Below, one piece after another: positions 7,393 to 16,441 of a stretch of 33,098 nt of DNA. The stretch spans positions 1-33,098 of the forward strand of contig CAZQGE010000014.1 in assembly GCA_964592815.1 (NCBI GenBank), read 5' to 3'. This DNA comes from CAZQGE01 sp964592815. Its GTDB lineage: Bacteria; Bacillota; Clostridia; Christensenellales; CAG-917. Made by a program: the position numbers and the translations under genes. Each line of letters starts with the position of its first letter. Position 1 is the first letter of the stretch. The notes under the pieces are model-generated. The model did not search any database, had not been told where the DNA came from, and saw only the letters and a list, made by a program, of their open reading frames with translations.

Positions 7393-8706
7393 ATGGCGCT
7401 GTCAATATCTATGCTTGTTGTTTCTTGTGTCAGCATTGTGCTTTTTACCGCGCTGAATTTGAATTTCAAAATAAAAAAATTCAAAATTCACCTCTATTGG
7501 ATTATCCCGATGATATGCGCTATCGTATTGCTTGCAACTGGCGCAGTTGATTTTCGAGCTTTTATAAATCAACTTGCAAGTTCATCAAATATGAACCCCC
7601 TTAAAGTGCTTACCATATTTATCTCTATGTCGGCAATTTCAATTTTTCTTGACCAAGCTGGCCTTTTCAGATATTTAGCGGCAAGCGCGCTTAAACGTGC
7701 GTCAAAAAGTCAGTTGAAACTGTTTGTTATGCTTTATTTTGTCATTGCAGTAATTACCATAGCAACATCAAACAGCACAATTATTTTAACGTTTACTCCA
7801 TTTATTTGCTACTTTGCAAAGCATAGCGGAATCAATCCTATTCCTTATCTATTTGCCGAATTTGTATCCGCAAATACGTGGAGTATGTTTTTGCTGATTG
7901 GAAACGCAACAAACACTTATATTGCAACGTCTTTCAACATTACGTTTATTGAATATATAACGTATATGGCAATTCCAACAATATTTGCATCAATAACATC
8001 ACTTGCAATATTATTGATTATGTTTAGGAAACAGTTGGCTGAGCCTTTTCAAAATGCTCAACTTGACGTCGAAATCAAAAACAAACCTGCGCTTATTGTC
8101 GGCGTAATCGGTCTTGCTGTTTGCACAATTTTGTTGATTATTTCATCATATATCGGCGTTGAAATGTGGATTGTAAGTTTATCTTCCGCATTGTTCGTTA
8201 TGATTGTTGGAAGCATTTGCTATCTTGCAAAAAAACAAACGCTTCATAAACCCTTAAAAACTTTAAGACGTATGCCTTGGCATTTAATTCCGTTTTTGCT
8301 TTCAATGTACGTAATAGTTTTATCTTTGGAGAATGCTGGCATAACGGAAAAAATCGCTTTGGTTTTTGACAATAAGCTTTCATTTTTATCGTTTGGTGCG
8401 CTTTCAGCTTTGACGTCAAACTTTATGAACAATATTCCTATGAGTATTTTGTTTACAAACGTTCTTCAATCTCTCGGTGCAAGCACCTTAAAGGGTGGTC
8501 TGTTTGCAAGCATAATAGGCTCAAACTTAGGCAGTTTAATAACTCCAGTAGCGTCAATGTCAGCCATAATGTGGAGAAGCGTAATCAGACATAAGCACGT
8601 AGATTTCTCTTTCTTTACGTTTGTCAAATACGGCTTGGTCATAGCAATTCCAACGCTTTTTGCAGCTTTGGGCGGTTTATCGCTTATGATTTTTTTACTT
8701 GGCTAA
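7393..8706 (+). CDS. ArsB/NhaD-type (ion transporter superfamily) permease
   Basis: A 437-residue polytopic inner-membrane protein with roughly 11-12 hydrophobic segments. It has the two inverted halves expected of the ion transporter superfamily: the first hairpin motif TSNSTIILTFTPF (about residues 125-137) and the second half NNIPMSI (N346-P349) followed by GSNLGSLITPVASMSAIMW (from G376), which is very like ArsB. Arsenite efflux, sodium/proton exchange and carboxylate transport are all known in this superfamily. There is no arsR, arsC or arsA nearby, so arsenic resistance should not be assumed. The AGGAGG ribosome binding site fixes the start. No hairpin terminator was seen in the 81 bp before the phosphatase gene, so read-through is possible. 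Confidence 0.8.
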   Translation: MALSISMLVVSCVSIVLFTALNLNFKIKKFKIHLYWIIPMICAIVLLATGAVDFRAFINQLASSSNMNPLKVLTIFISMSAISIFLDQAGLFRYLAASALKRASKSQLKLFVMLYFVIAVITIATSNSTIILTFTPFICYFAKHSGINPIPYLFAEFVSANTWSMFLLIGNATNTYIATSFNITFIEYITYMAIPTIFASITSLAILLIMFRKQLAEPFQNAQLDVEIKNKPALIVGVIGLAVCTILLIISSYIGVEMWIVSLSSALFVMIVGSICYLAKKQTLHKPLKTLRRMPWHLIPFLLSMYVIVLSLENAGITEKIALVFDNKLSFLSFGALSALTSNFMNNIPMSILFTNVLQSLGASTLKGGLFASIIGSNLGSLITPVASMSAIMWRSVIRHKHVDFSFFTFVKYGLVIAIPTLFAALGGLSLMIFLLG

Positions 8707-8752
8707 TGCTATTTTTTATTTTAATTGACAAATAGAACTCTTAAACCTTTGG

Positions 8753-8781
8753 TTGCCATTTTATTAAATTTGCTATATCAT
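8753..8781 (+). promoter_or_regulatory. Promoter abutting the phosphatase start codon
   Basis: TTGCCA (8753-8758; 5/6) and TATCAT (8776-8781; 5/6) have a 17-bp spacer. The first in-frame ATG is at 8788, so transcription starting the usual 6-7 nt after the -10 would begin at or within a base or two of the start codon. There is no ribosome binding site, so the message appears leaderless. Confidence 0.6.
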
Positions 8782-8787
8782 AAGATT

Positions 8788-9558
8788 ATGCAAAACTCAG
8801 ATTTAACGTTTAATAATTTTAGAGATATGGGCGGAATTCCAACCGCCGACGGAAAGGTTATCAAATGCGGAAAACTTTTTAGAACAGCGTATATATCTCC
8901 AAAAACCGAGCTTGACAATGCTTATCTTGAACAGATAGGGCTAGACACCGTCATAGATTTCAGAAGCGCGGGTGAGATTGCCGAGCGTCCAGATTGTTTG
9001 CCAAACGGCGTAAAATATATAAACGCGCCAGTCTTTACGTCTGCTGAAACAAATGCTCTTGCGCCAACAAAAAAAATGGTACGACGCCTTTTGTTTTCAA
9101 GCGATAAAACAATCGCAAACTTGCAAACGGAAATTGAAAACTCCTATGTTTATATGCCGTTTAGAACTGGTGCGTATTCCCAACTTTTCAACTGCCTTGA
9201 CAAAGGTGAAACAGTTGCCTTCCATTGTACGGCAGGCAAAGATAGAACTGGGATTGGCGCAATTTTGATTATGTTAGCGCTAGGTTGCTCAATCCAAACT
9301 TGTTTAAGTGAATATCTGCTTTCAAATGAGTATCAACAGAAAAAAATTGATGCTATGAATGCGAAACTTAAATTTGTTCCTACAAGCAAAACCGTAAAAA
9401 ATTTCTGTGTAACGGTTTCGCAAACCCACCAAAATTTATTTGACATTGCGCTTAACTCAATATTCTCTAAATATTCAACAATAACAAGTTTTTTTGAAAA
9501 CGAATACGGCATAAACCAACAAAAAATAGATTTATGGAAATCGTTTTATTTGGAATAA
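8788..9558 (+). CDS. Tyrosine-protein phosphatase (DSP-like, Y_phosphatase3 type)
   Basis: A 256-residue soluble cysteine phosphatase. The N-terminus has NNFRDMGGIPTADGKVIKCG, KLFRTA follows, and then the conserved aspartate block VIDFRSAGE. The P-loop is HCTAGKDRTGI with nucleophile C147 and R153, matching the CX5R signature. Members of this family remove phosphate from phosphotyrosine or phosphoinositides. The open frame extends upstream to a TTG at 8725, but that TTG is not preceded by a ribosome binding site, and the extra residues lie over the promoter (8753-8781). The ATG at 8788 also begins exactly where the family homology does. The substrate is unknown. It may also be co-transcribed with the permease. 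Confidence 0.88.
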   Translation: MQNSDLTFNNFRDMGGIPTADGKVIKCGKLFRTAYISPKTELDNAYLEQIGLDTVIDFRSAGEIAERPDCLPNGVKYINAPVFTSAETNALAPTKKMVRRLLFSSDKTIANLQTEIENSYVYMPFRTGAYSQLFNCLDKGETVAFHCTAGKDRTGIGAILIMLALGCSIQTCLSEYLLSNEYQQKKIDAMNAKLKFVPTSKTVKNFCVTVSQTHQNLFDIALNSIFSKYSTITSFFENEYGINQQKIDLWKSFYLE

Positions 9559-9610
9559 GCAATTAAAGTGAAACAGGTTATAAAAATTTTGTAAATAATA
9601 TTAAAAAAAA

Positions 9611-9644
9611 CCATAAAAAAACACCGCCTAATTGGCGGTGTTTT
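9611..9644. terminator. Convergent rho-independent terminator
   Basis: An 11-bp GC-cored stem (9618-9628 with 9634-9644) has the loop TAATT. The A-run on its left gives a long U-tract on the minus strand, so it is strongest for the 777-aa lipoprotein gene, whose stop is 10 nt away. The plus strand has only TTTT then AATTT, so it can serve the phosphatase gene more weakly. Confidence 0.88.
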
Positions 9645-9654
9645 AATTTCATAA

Positions 9655-11988
9655 TCATTTGCCTTTATATATTGATTTGTAGGCGTCTTTGAAGTAGCTT
9701 ATTCCTTTTGCATTCACAATTCCAAAACTGTTTGTTTTGTTTGTGTAAATTGCCGCTTTCTTTGCGTCAAGCAACGACTTTTCAAAATACTCTTTCACAG
9801 TTAAGCATTCATCTTCCGTCTTGCCGTAACTGATTACATAGTCCATAGGAAGCGAATCTGACGTGCTTGTTGCTTGTGTTACAAACAAAATGAATATACC
9901 AGCATAAGCATTTTCTGTTGTGCCTGACTTGATGAAACTATCATCAAATACGTATGAACTTGCAATTTTATCTTGTTTTGTTGCTGTATCGCTGGCAGTA
10001 TAATATGATGCAGTTCCTTTGTCAATTAACGCTCTTGCGTGAGCCGTAAAGCCTTTAAGATAGCTGCTGTCTTCACCTTCTGGGGTGACAATATATCCTA
10101 AGCCACCGTTGTTGCTGTCCTTGTTAACTGCGCCGCTGTCGTCACCAACCAAATATAACCACGCTTTTGCGACTTCACGCATATAGTAAACGCTAACGTT
10201 TTTGGTAATTGGGTGATTTGCATCGGTAATTGCTGCTTTAACTTGTTCAAGAGAGTTGAAAATTTGTTCAACAATACCTACCGTCGTGCCACTTGAAAAT
10301 GCAGGAACTTTGTTAAGCAAATATGCCATAGCTGGAGCTTCTTTGCATTTATAAACAATTTCCCAACCGTCTTTTTTGCCTTTTGCCTCATCATCTGCCG
10401 AGTAATCTACCCATTCAAATGAAAGAATTTGGTTGTAGTTTGCAGTTGTATTATTCTTGTTATAATAAGTGTTAGCTTTGTTGTAAGGGTTTGCATTGTC
10501 CGTCATCGGGTCTTTCAACGTCAAAGGTTTTTCCATTTTGTTTGGTTCGCCGCTTTCCTTTGTAGGATAAGTTGCCGAATCCGCTTTATAGTCTGGGTTT
10601 GAAACCTTAACTTGCAAATTTTTCAACATTTCATCACGTTTTGCAAGCGCAAGTTCTTCCGATAAATCCTTGGCGTAAGCAACAAGTTCATTTACGCTTG
10701 TTTGGTCAAGTTTCAAAAGAATATTGTTTACAAAACCGTAAGCGTGCTTTACACCAGAAATTTCGGTATATTTTTGAAGCATTGTCGTTGTATATGAATT
10801 TTTGATTGCGTCAGCAAACTTTGTTTGGCTGTCACCGATAGCCTCTTTGTTTGCTTCCAAAACCTTATCATATTTTGCTTGAATTTCTGCGTCTGTAACA
10901 GAAACTTGTTTGTGCAGAGTTCTTTCAAGTTTAGAAATCAACAAAGTTTTAAGTTGGCTTTCCAAATAATAATCATAGCTCTTGTATTGTTTTTCAAGGT
11001 TCTTTTTAATTTCAGAAATTCCGCTTTCAATATATTCAGCAAGTTTTTCTTCCTTTGTTTCGCTTCCCTTTACAACGATGTCTTTAAGGAAATCTTTGTC
11101 TGAGAAATCAATTTTATCTGTGTATGCTTTTTCAAAGAACTTTGGACTTACCTCACCAGTAAACGGCTTTTCTGCGTCAAAAGTTTCCTCGGTTGTGGTG
11201 GCTGCAGGCTTTTCAGTTCTTGGAGCAGTATATTCTTTCCATACAGCTTCAAGGTGAGTTCTTACGTCGTTAAAGCGATACTTTGCAAAATTTATAATTT
11301 CCGTATCTGCTGTGCCAGTTTTTTTCCAACCATAAAAAGTGTAACCGTCTTTGGTTGGTGCAGTTGGTTCAAGAGTCAATTCGCCTTTTTGAACTTTCTT
11401 CTTTGTTACGGCACTTCCGCCTACGCTGTCAAAATAAATATAAACAGGGTCTGTTATGTCACCTGTATAAACAGTTTCTCCACTTTCAGTTGAGCCTGCG
11501 TTTGCTTTGTCTTCCTGAATGGCTTTTTTAACGTTTTCTTCCAAAGCGGAAAGCAAATCTTTGTTTGTATCTTCAATAGCTTTGTTAAACTCAGATTTAT
11601 TCAAAAGAGATTTTGCTCCGCTTGCTTCTGAGTAGTAAACGCAAGCAGATGGAACAACCGTGTCGCCAAATTCAGCCTTTGCAATTTCAGCGCGCGCAAA
11701 AAGCACAAGCAATTCTCGTTCTGCAAGGTTTTTAAGGACGTAATCTGCCGCCTGTTCGTACGTCATTTGGTAATAGTTGACATAAACGTAGGCGTATGCG
11801 TTGAATGAGTCTTGCAATTCAAACTTTCTTATGTTAGCGGTTTGACCAGCATAACCCAAAGACGCAACAATTTGTTTTGAGTCTCTTTCTTGATTTTTCT
11901 TGAAAATTTCATCGCAACCAGTCAGAGTTCCGACCAAAATTCCGATTAAAAGTACAAGTATTAGGGTGACAGCGATTTTTTTCTTCAT
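9655..11988 (-). CDS. SurA/PrsA-like lipoprotein with inserted InlB-type repeat
   Basis: A 777-residue lipoprotein. The signal peptide ends in LTGC with C25 as the lipidated residue. Residues about 35-160 resemble the N-terminal chaperone domain of SurA/PrsA foldases: a short beta start, then FNAYAYVYVNYYQMTYEQAA and ALRELL-like helices. Residues about 181-252 are an InlB B-repeat (Listeria-Bacteroides type): VYIYFDSVGG, KDGYTFYGWKK, THLEAVW. A second helical segment around 320-420, with SVTDAEIQAKYDKV, again resembles PrsA. No clear parvulin (PPIase) domain was identified, so enzymatic activity is doubtful; a secretion-chaperone role is inferred. The ribosome binding site GGAGTGG precedes the ATG. 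The gene has its own promoter and terminator and seems monocistronic. Confidence 0.7.
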   Translation of the reverse strand: MKKKIAVTLILVLLIGILVGTLTGCDEIFKKNQERDSKQIVASLGYAGQTANIRKFELQDSFNAYAYVYVNYYQMTYEQAADYVLKNLAERELLVLFARAEIAKAEFGDTVVPSACVYYSEASGAKSLLNKSEFNKAIEDTNKDLLSALEENVKKAIQEDKANAGSTESGETVYTGDITDPVYIYFDSVGGSAVTKKKVQKGELTLEPTAPTKDGYTFYGWKKTGTADTEIINFAKYRFNDVRTHLEAVWKEYTAPRTEKPAATTTEETFDAEKPFTGEVSPKFFEKAYTDKIDFSDKDFLKDIVVKGSETKEEKLAEYIESGISEIKKNLEKQYKSYDYYLESQLKTLLISKLERTLHKQVSVTDAEIQAKYDKVLEANKEAIGDSQTKFADAIKNSYTTTMLQKYTEISGVKHAYGFVNNILLKLDQTSVNELVAYAKDLSEELALAKRDEMLKNLQVKVSNPDYKADSATYPTKESGEPNKMEKPLTLKDPMTDNANPYNKANTYYNKNNTTANYNQILSFEWVDYSADDEAKGKKDGWEIVYKCKEAPAMAYLLNKVPAFSSGTTVGIVEQIFNSLEQVKAAITDANHPITKNVSVYYMREVAKAWLYLVGDDSGAVNKDSNNGGLGYIVTPEGEDSSYLKGFTAHARALIDKGTASYYTASDTATKQDKIASSYVFDDSFIKSGTTENAYAGIFILFVTQATSTSDSLPMDYVISYGKTEDECLTVKEYFEKSLLDAKKAAIYTNKTNSFGIVNAKGISYFKDAYKSIYKGK

Positions 11989-12057
11989 ATTTCCACTCCG
12001 TAGCGAGTTCTAAATTTTTTATGTTGATGTCATAACTACATAATGATAAGTATAAAT

Positions 12058-12086
12058 ATTATACACACATACGCGCGTAACCGCAA
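12058..12086 (-). promoter_or_regulatory. Predicted promoter of the 777-aa lipoprotein gene
   Basis: On the minus strand TTGCGG (12086-12081) and a perfect TATAAT (12063-12058) are 17 bp apart. The leader would be about 60 nt and includes GGAGTGG before the ATG. Confidence 0.6.
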
Positions 12087-12116
12087 GTATTTTTTAGTTT
12101 TGCCAAAATTTAAGGC

Positions 12117-12150
12117 TTATATTAAAATTTTGCGCTTATTTTTAATATAA
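12117..12150. repeat. 11-bp AT-only inverted repeat
   Basis: TTATATTAAAA (12117-12127) and TTTTAATATAA (12140-12150) are perfect complements around a 12-nt spacer. It lies about 30 bp upstream of the -35 of the lipoprotein promoter, where a regulator site could be, but AT-only repeats of this length are not rare in AT-rich intergenic DNA. Confidence 0.35.
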
Positions 12151-12214
12151 ATCTACCTCTAACTTGGTAAAAACCTTGTATTTAGCAACAAAATTTGTCG
12201 GCAACAATACTGTT

Positions 12215-12303
12215 TTACTAATAAATACCCACCTGCTTATGTTTCAAAATGAAACAAACAACATTCTTTTGTGTTACTTACTAATAAACACCACCTGTTT
12301 ACG
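12215..12303. repeat. Imperfect direct repeat pair with central palindrome
   Basis: A 26-27-nt unit starting TTACTAATAAA and continuing through ACCTG to a TT-A-G end occurs at 12215-12241 and 12278-12303 with a few substitutions and a 1-nt gap. Between them is the perfect palindrome GTTTCA-AAA-TGAAAC (12241-12255). The pair lies just downstream of mfd and is not explained by any gene. Confidence 0.55.
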
Positions 12304-12363
12304 TGTAATTTTAACAAGTCGTTTGAATTAGATTTTCAAAAAACAAACTTTGCTTACATAAAG

Positions 12364-15300
12364 TTATTTACCAACAGCGTCAAAAAACACCGTCATTTTT
12401 TTAATTTTCTGCTCAGGCGTCAATTTGTTTACCTCGAAAATCAAAGTCGGGGGTATAGCAGTGGTAAGCACAATGCTTTCAGAAAACTCAGAAACGGCTC
12501 GCATCAAACTTTCATTTTTGAAGACATCGGCATTGTTAAAATAAGCAGCCGCCCCGTTTTTGTTTATAACAATTTTTTCAACTCCGTAATTTTTTGCTAA
12601 GTTTTTCAGCAAAGAAATATTTATCAAGTTTTCCATAGGCAAATCTACCACGCCATATACGTCTGTAAGTTCCGTAATAAGCATATCGCGAGCCTCGTAG
12701 GTTGCAACCAAAGAAATTTGCTTGTATATTTTCAGTTTATCTCTGCCTTGAACGTAGTCGTCACGAATATATGCAGGCGCATCAACTTTCATTTCCAAAT
12801 TGGCTGTTTCGGTATGGCTTTCACCTGTTTTCATTTCGTGTACGGCTTGGTCTAAAAGCTCTAAATACATCTCGTAACCAACACGCTCGATATGTCCGTG
12901 TTGTTCCGCTCCCAAAAGTGAACCCGCTCCCCTTATGGATAAGTCCGATAATGCAATTTGAAAACCGCTTCCTATTTCTGTGTTTTCCATAAGCGCATTA
13001 AGTCGCTTTGATGCAATATCAGATATTTCACGCTGTTCAGGAATTGTGAAATATGCGTGAGCAAGCGCACCTCTGCGCCCTACTCTGCCCCTAAGTTGAT
13101 ATAGTTGCGACAACCCAAATTTGTCCGCATTCAAAACAACAAGCGTATTCGCATCTGGCAAATCTATTCCGTTTTCAATTATGGTTGTGGCAATAAGCAC
13201 GTCAAACTGTTTATCGTAAAATGCCTCAATTCTTTTTTCTAGTTCACCAGACGGCATTTGTCCGTGTGCCGTGATAATTCTCACCTTGTCGTCAAGCAAA
13301 GCTCTAAGCCTAATTGCAAAAACGTCCAACTGCGAAATATCGTTAAGCAATATAAGCGTTTGCCCGCCTCTTGCTACCTCTCTCTGCACAGCATCAACAC
13401 ACAAAGTATCGGAGTAAGGCGTAACGTAGGTGTCAACAGGCAACCGTCCCAAAGGCGCAGTTTCCAAAAGTGAAATATCCCTAACTCCAGACAGAGCCAT
13501 ATTAAGTGTCCTTGGAATAGGCGTAGCCGACAATGTAAGCACGTTAACAGTCGGATATGAATTCTTAATTTTTTCTTTGTGTTCAACACCAAAGCGTTGT
13601 TCCTCATCAAGCACCAAAAGCCCTAAATCATAAAAAGATACCTCTTTTGACAGAACCTTGTGTGTTGCAATAACAATGTGCAACGAACCGTCTTTTAAGT
13701 CGGACAAAGTTTTTTTGTTTTCCGCAGCGGACTGAAGCCTTGATAACAGCGCACACCGTATGCCAAACGGTTTTACTCTTTCAAACAAGTTTTCGTAGTG
13801 CTGTCTTGCAAGAATTGTTGTTGGTGCAAGCAATACGGCTTGTTTCCCCGCCATAACCGTTTTGAACATTGCTCTAAACGCAACCTCGGTTTTTCCAAAA
13901 CCAACGTCGCCAACCAAAAGCCTATCCATAATTTTGCCTTGTTCCATATCTGCTTTGATTTCTGCAATGGCTTTAACTTGGTCGGGTGTTTCTTGATAAG
14001 GGAAATTGTCTTCAAACTCTCTTTGCCAAATGGTGTCAAGTTCATATTTGAAGCCTTTTTGTTTTTCGCGCTCTGCATAAAGCGCAAGCAAATCAATGGC
14101 AAGTTTTCTTACTGACTTTTTAACTTTATCTTTTTCTTTTTCAAATTCCTTTCCACCGATTTTGTTTAGCTTGGGATTTTCTTCACCAACAAACTTTTGG
14201 AGGTTATCCATTTGGTCTGTTGCAACGTAAAGTTTGTCACCATCACGGTATCCTAGAACAATATATTCCTTTTCATATTCCCCCGTTTTCATACGGGTAA
14301 TACCTTCACAAATTCCAACACCGTGAACACGATGCACTACATAATCACCCGTTTTTGGTATGGTAAACTGCGTTTTTGGTGATTTAACTTGCGAACTATG
14401 CATTTTTCCGACACACTCTTGCACACCAATTACGCATACTTTCATATCAGGATAAACAAACCCGTTTTGTATGCTCAAAGGCGTGCATAAAATCATTCCG
14501 TCATCACTTCCGTTTTCAGAATAATGCACAGGTAAATTCTCTTTTTGTAAGTTTTCAACAATAACTTTTGCTTTCTCAACGTTGCCTGTTGCAAGATATA
14601 CCTTTGTGCCGTTTAGAACAAACTGTTTTAGGTCGTTGACAATCGAAGGCGGGTCAAGGTAATACTTAACCACGTTTTTGTTTTTAATTTCCAAAAGCAG
14701 AGTTGGGTCAAACATTGGGTTTGACAAATTTAATGCGGAAAAACTCATTTTTCTAGCAGTCAAAACTTGACGCTTTATTTCCATAAACGAGTAGTTTGCA
14801 TTGTGGTGTTTGTCAGTTATCTCACCACTTTTACCAAGTGCTTTAAGTCTTCCTTCAAACTCTTTTTCTAATATGGTAAGTTTGTCAAAAACAAGTTTTG
14901 GCTCATCAAAAATTATCTCATAAGGCAAACCACTTTCTGTAAAATACTGCAAAATTGAACTTGTGCTATCTTCAAAAAACGGCAACGCCCATATTGCGTT
15001 TGAGGTGACTGCGCCAATACCTAACACACTCAGCGCGTCAAGCGATTGTGGATATGATTTATGCGTCAAAAGCTGTTCCCTTGCCTTATCATAACCGTCT
15101 TTATCAAGCAAAATGTCGCTGGAAGGATAAACAACTATGCTTTCAACTTGCCTTAATTTTGACATATTCTCTGGATTTAATTCCCTTATGCCCTCAATTA
15201 AGTCATCAAAAAATTCTATCCTAAACACTTCGCCAGACACAGAATAAACGTCAAAAATATCGCCCCTTAAAGCAAATTCGCCTTTGTCGCCAATTATTTC

Positions 15301-15798
15301 TTGACGTCGATAACCCGCCTTAGCAAGTTTATCCGCAAGCGCATAAGGTTTAATTTCATCATTAACAGACAATTTTACGCTAAATTTCTCAAGCAATCTT
15401 CTGCTCGGAAAGCGTTGAAAAAGACAATCTGCGGAAATAACTAAAGTGTCAACTTCTCCGTTTATAAATGCGGATAAAGCTGAAACTCTTTGAATTACGC
15501 TTGCTTCCGACACATTTTTTCTGACAGCCAAAACTTCATCACGTGGCGGAACATAACAGCATTTTGTGTCGGGATATGCAGAAATTTTGTCGCACATACT
15601 CCTGCCTGCCAAAGAGTCTGACGTAACAATAAGTTTTTTTGTTGGCAACTGAGAAATTATGTGTATCTTTGCCCCCTCTGACAAACGCAAAAAGGAAATC
15701 GCCGACAATTTTTTGTCGGGTAGGGGTGTGGCGGACAAATTGTTCAACTGAGCAAGTTTTGCGCCTAAATTTTGAAGTTTTAATCTATTTGGCAACAT
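12364..15798 (-). CDS. mfd: Transcription-repair coupling factor Mfd
   Basis: A 1144-residue SF2 DNA translocase close to normal Mfd length. It removes RNA polymerase stalled at DNA lesions and recruits UvrA. Order of parts: UvrB-like N-terminal domains (about 1-340), a CarD/RNAP-interacting domain (TGDYVVHRVHGVGICEG, about 475-560), translocase domains with Walker A GDVGFGKTE (K636) and Walker B D731-E732-E733-Q734, SATPIPRTL, the GRVGRRG motif VI, RGAGSLLG in the TRG region, and the C-terminal D7 domain. The ATG at 15798 has no evident ribosome binding site. It starts 40 nt after pth and is probably translated from the pth transcript. No truncation or missing motif was seen. Confidence 0.97.
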   Translation of the reverse strand: MLPNRLKLQNLGAKLAQLNNLSATPLPDKKLSAISFLRLSEGAKIHIISQLPTKKLIVTSDSLAGRSMCDKISAYPDTKCCYVPPRDEVLAVRKNVSEASVIQRVSALSAFINGEVDTLVISADCLFQRFPSRRLLEKFSVKLSVNDEIKPYALADKLAKAGYRRQEIIGDKGEFALRGDIFDVYSVSGEVFRIEFFDDLIEGIRELNPENMSKLRQVESIVVYPSSDILLDKDGYDKAREQLLTHKSYPQSLDALSVLGIGAVTSNAIWALPFFEDSTSSILQYFTESGLPYEIIFDEPKLVFDKLTILEKEFEGRLKALGKSGEITDKHHNANYSFMEIKRQVLTARKMSFSALNLSNPMFDPTLLLEIKNKNVVKYYLDPPSIVNDLKQFVLNGTKVYLATGNVEKAKVIVENLQKENLPVHYSENGSDDGMILCTPLSIQNGFVYPDMKVCVIGVQECVGKMHSSQVKSPKTQFTIPKTGDYVVHRVHGVGICEGITRMKTGEYEKEYIVLGYRDGDKLYVATDQMDNLQKFVGEENPKLNKIGGKEFEKEKDKVKKSVRKLAIDLLALYAEREKQKGFKYELDTIWQREFEDNFPYQETPDQVKAIAEIKADMEQGKIMDRLLVGDVGFGKTEVAFRAMFKTVMAGKQAVLLAPTTILARQHYENLFERVKPFGIRCALLSRLQSAAENKKTLSDLKDGSLHIVIATHKVLSKEVSFYDLGLLVLDEEQRFGVEHKEKIKNSYPTVNVLTLSATPIPRTLNMALSGVRDISLLETAPLGRLPVDTYVTPYSDTLCVDAVQREVARGGQTLILLNDISQLDVFAIRLRALLDDKVRIITAHGQMPSGELEKRIEAFYDKQFDVLIATTIIENGIDLPDANTLVVLNADKFGLSQLYQLRGRVGRRGALAHAYFTIPEQREISDIASKRLNALMENTEIGSGFQIALSDLSIRGAGSLLGAEQHGHIERVGYEMYLELLDQAVHEMKTGESHTETANLEMKVDAPAYIRDDYVQGRDKLKIYKQISLVATYEARDMLITELTDVYGVVDLPMENLINISLLKNLAKNYGVEKIVINKNGAAAYFNNADVFKNESLMRAVSEFSESIVLTTAIPPTLIFEVNKLTPEQKIKKMTVFFDAVGK

Positions 15799-15838
15799 TT
15801 TTTGTTATTCGCCGATTTGAACAGAATGTTTTTGCGTC

Positions 15839-16426
15839 TTATACGTTCTTTCGGCGGTTTGTTTTTTCTTCAATGCGTTGAAAGTCCAATCCTTTTACAA
15901 AGTCTTCAAGCGCAATGCACGCGGTGTCAATGACACCTTTCAACACATTCAAGGTTTCATAATCTATTTTTGACAAAACAAAGTCTATTATTTCAATCTC
16001 TTTGTCTTTCACTTGCTGGGTTTTTGTGCCAATTCTCAAACGTGGAAATTCTGTTGTATAAAGTTCTTTGACAATGTTTCGCATTCCGTTATGCGTGCCT
16101 GCGCTGCCCTCTTGTCTTACTCGTATTGAGCCGACTGGCAAATCTAAATCGTCATAAACAACAATAAGTTCAGCGACTTCGTCAATGCCGTATTTACGAA
16201 CAAGTTGACGCACGCTTTCTCCTGACAAATTCATAAACGTTTCTGGCTTGGCAACCACAACGTCAACCCCTAAAACTTTGCCAGAGGCAACTTTTGCATC
16301 ACACTCAGTTTTTGTGAATTTAAGTTTGTTACGCTTTGCAAATTCGTCAACAACCATAAACCCAACGTTGTGAAACGTATTCTTATATTTCGCACCAGGA
16401 TTTCCCAACCCCACAATAAGGAACAT
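15839..16426 (-). CDS. pth: Peptidyl-tRNA hydrolase
   Basis: A 195-residue enzyme of normal length that releases peptides from peptidyl-tRNA that drops off the ribosome. The family motifs are present: IVGLGNPGAKY at the N-terminus, catalytic H19 in TFHNVGF (the Arg usual before it is replaced by Phe), KPETFMNLSGES, VVYDDLDLPVG, and GSAGTHNGMRN with the usual Gly-Gly replaced by Gly-Thr. The ribosome binding site GGAGG lies 4 nt before the ATG. The pair pth-mfd is a classical Bacillota arrangement and they share one transcript here. The promoter at 16442-16470 would give a leader of only about 9 nt that begins with the ribosome binding site. Confidence 0.96.
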   Translation of the reverse strand: MFLIVGLGNPGAKYKNTFHNVGFMVVDEFAKRNKLKFTKTECDAKVASGKVLGVDVVVAKPETFMNLSGESVRQLVRKYGIDEVAELIVVYDDLDLPVGSIRVRQEGSAGTHNGMRNIVKELYTTEFPRLRIGTKTQQVKDKEIEIIDFVLSKIDYETLNVLKGVIDTACIALEDFVKGLDFQRIEEKTNRRKNV

Positions 16427-16441
16427 AAAGCCTCCGCCGTA

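Larger units (their letters stand above)
11989..12363. other. 375-bp intergenic region between mfd and the foldase-like lipoprotein gene
   Basis: No credible coding frame is seen. From right to left the region holds a pair of imperfect direct repeats (12215-12303) with a small palindrome between them, an 11-bp AT-only inverted repeat (12117-12150), and the lipoprotein promoter (12058-12086). A recognisable terminator for mfd is lacking. Confidence 0.6.

Noticed and set aside
8725..8787. N-terminal 21-codon extension of the phosphatase starting at TTG 8725
   Set aside because: No ribosome binding site precedes the TTG, the stretch covers a good promoter, and family homology begins after the ATG at 8788.
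12213..12303. CRISPR-like array downstream of mfd
   Set aside because: Only two degenerate copies with one spacer are present, the copies are not identical and no cas gene is nearby.
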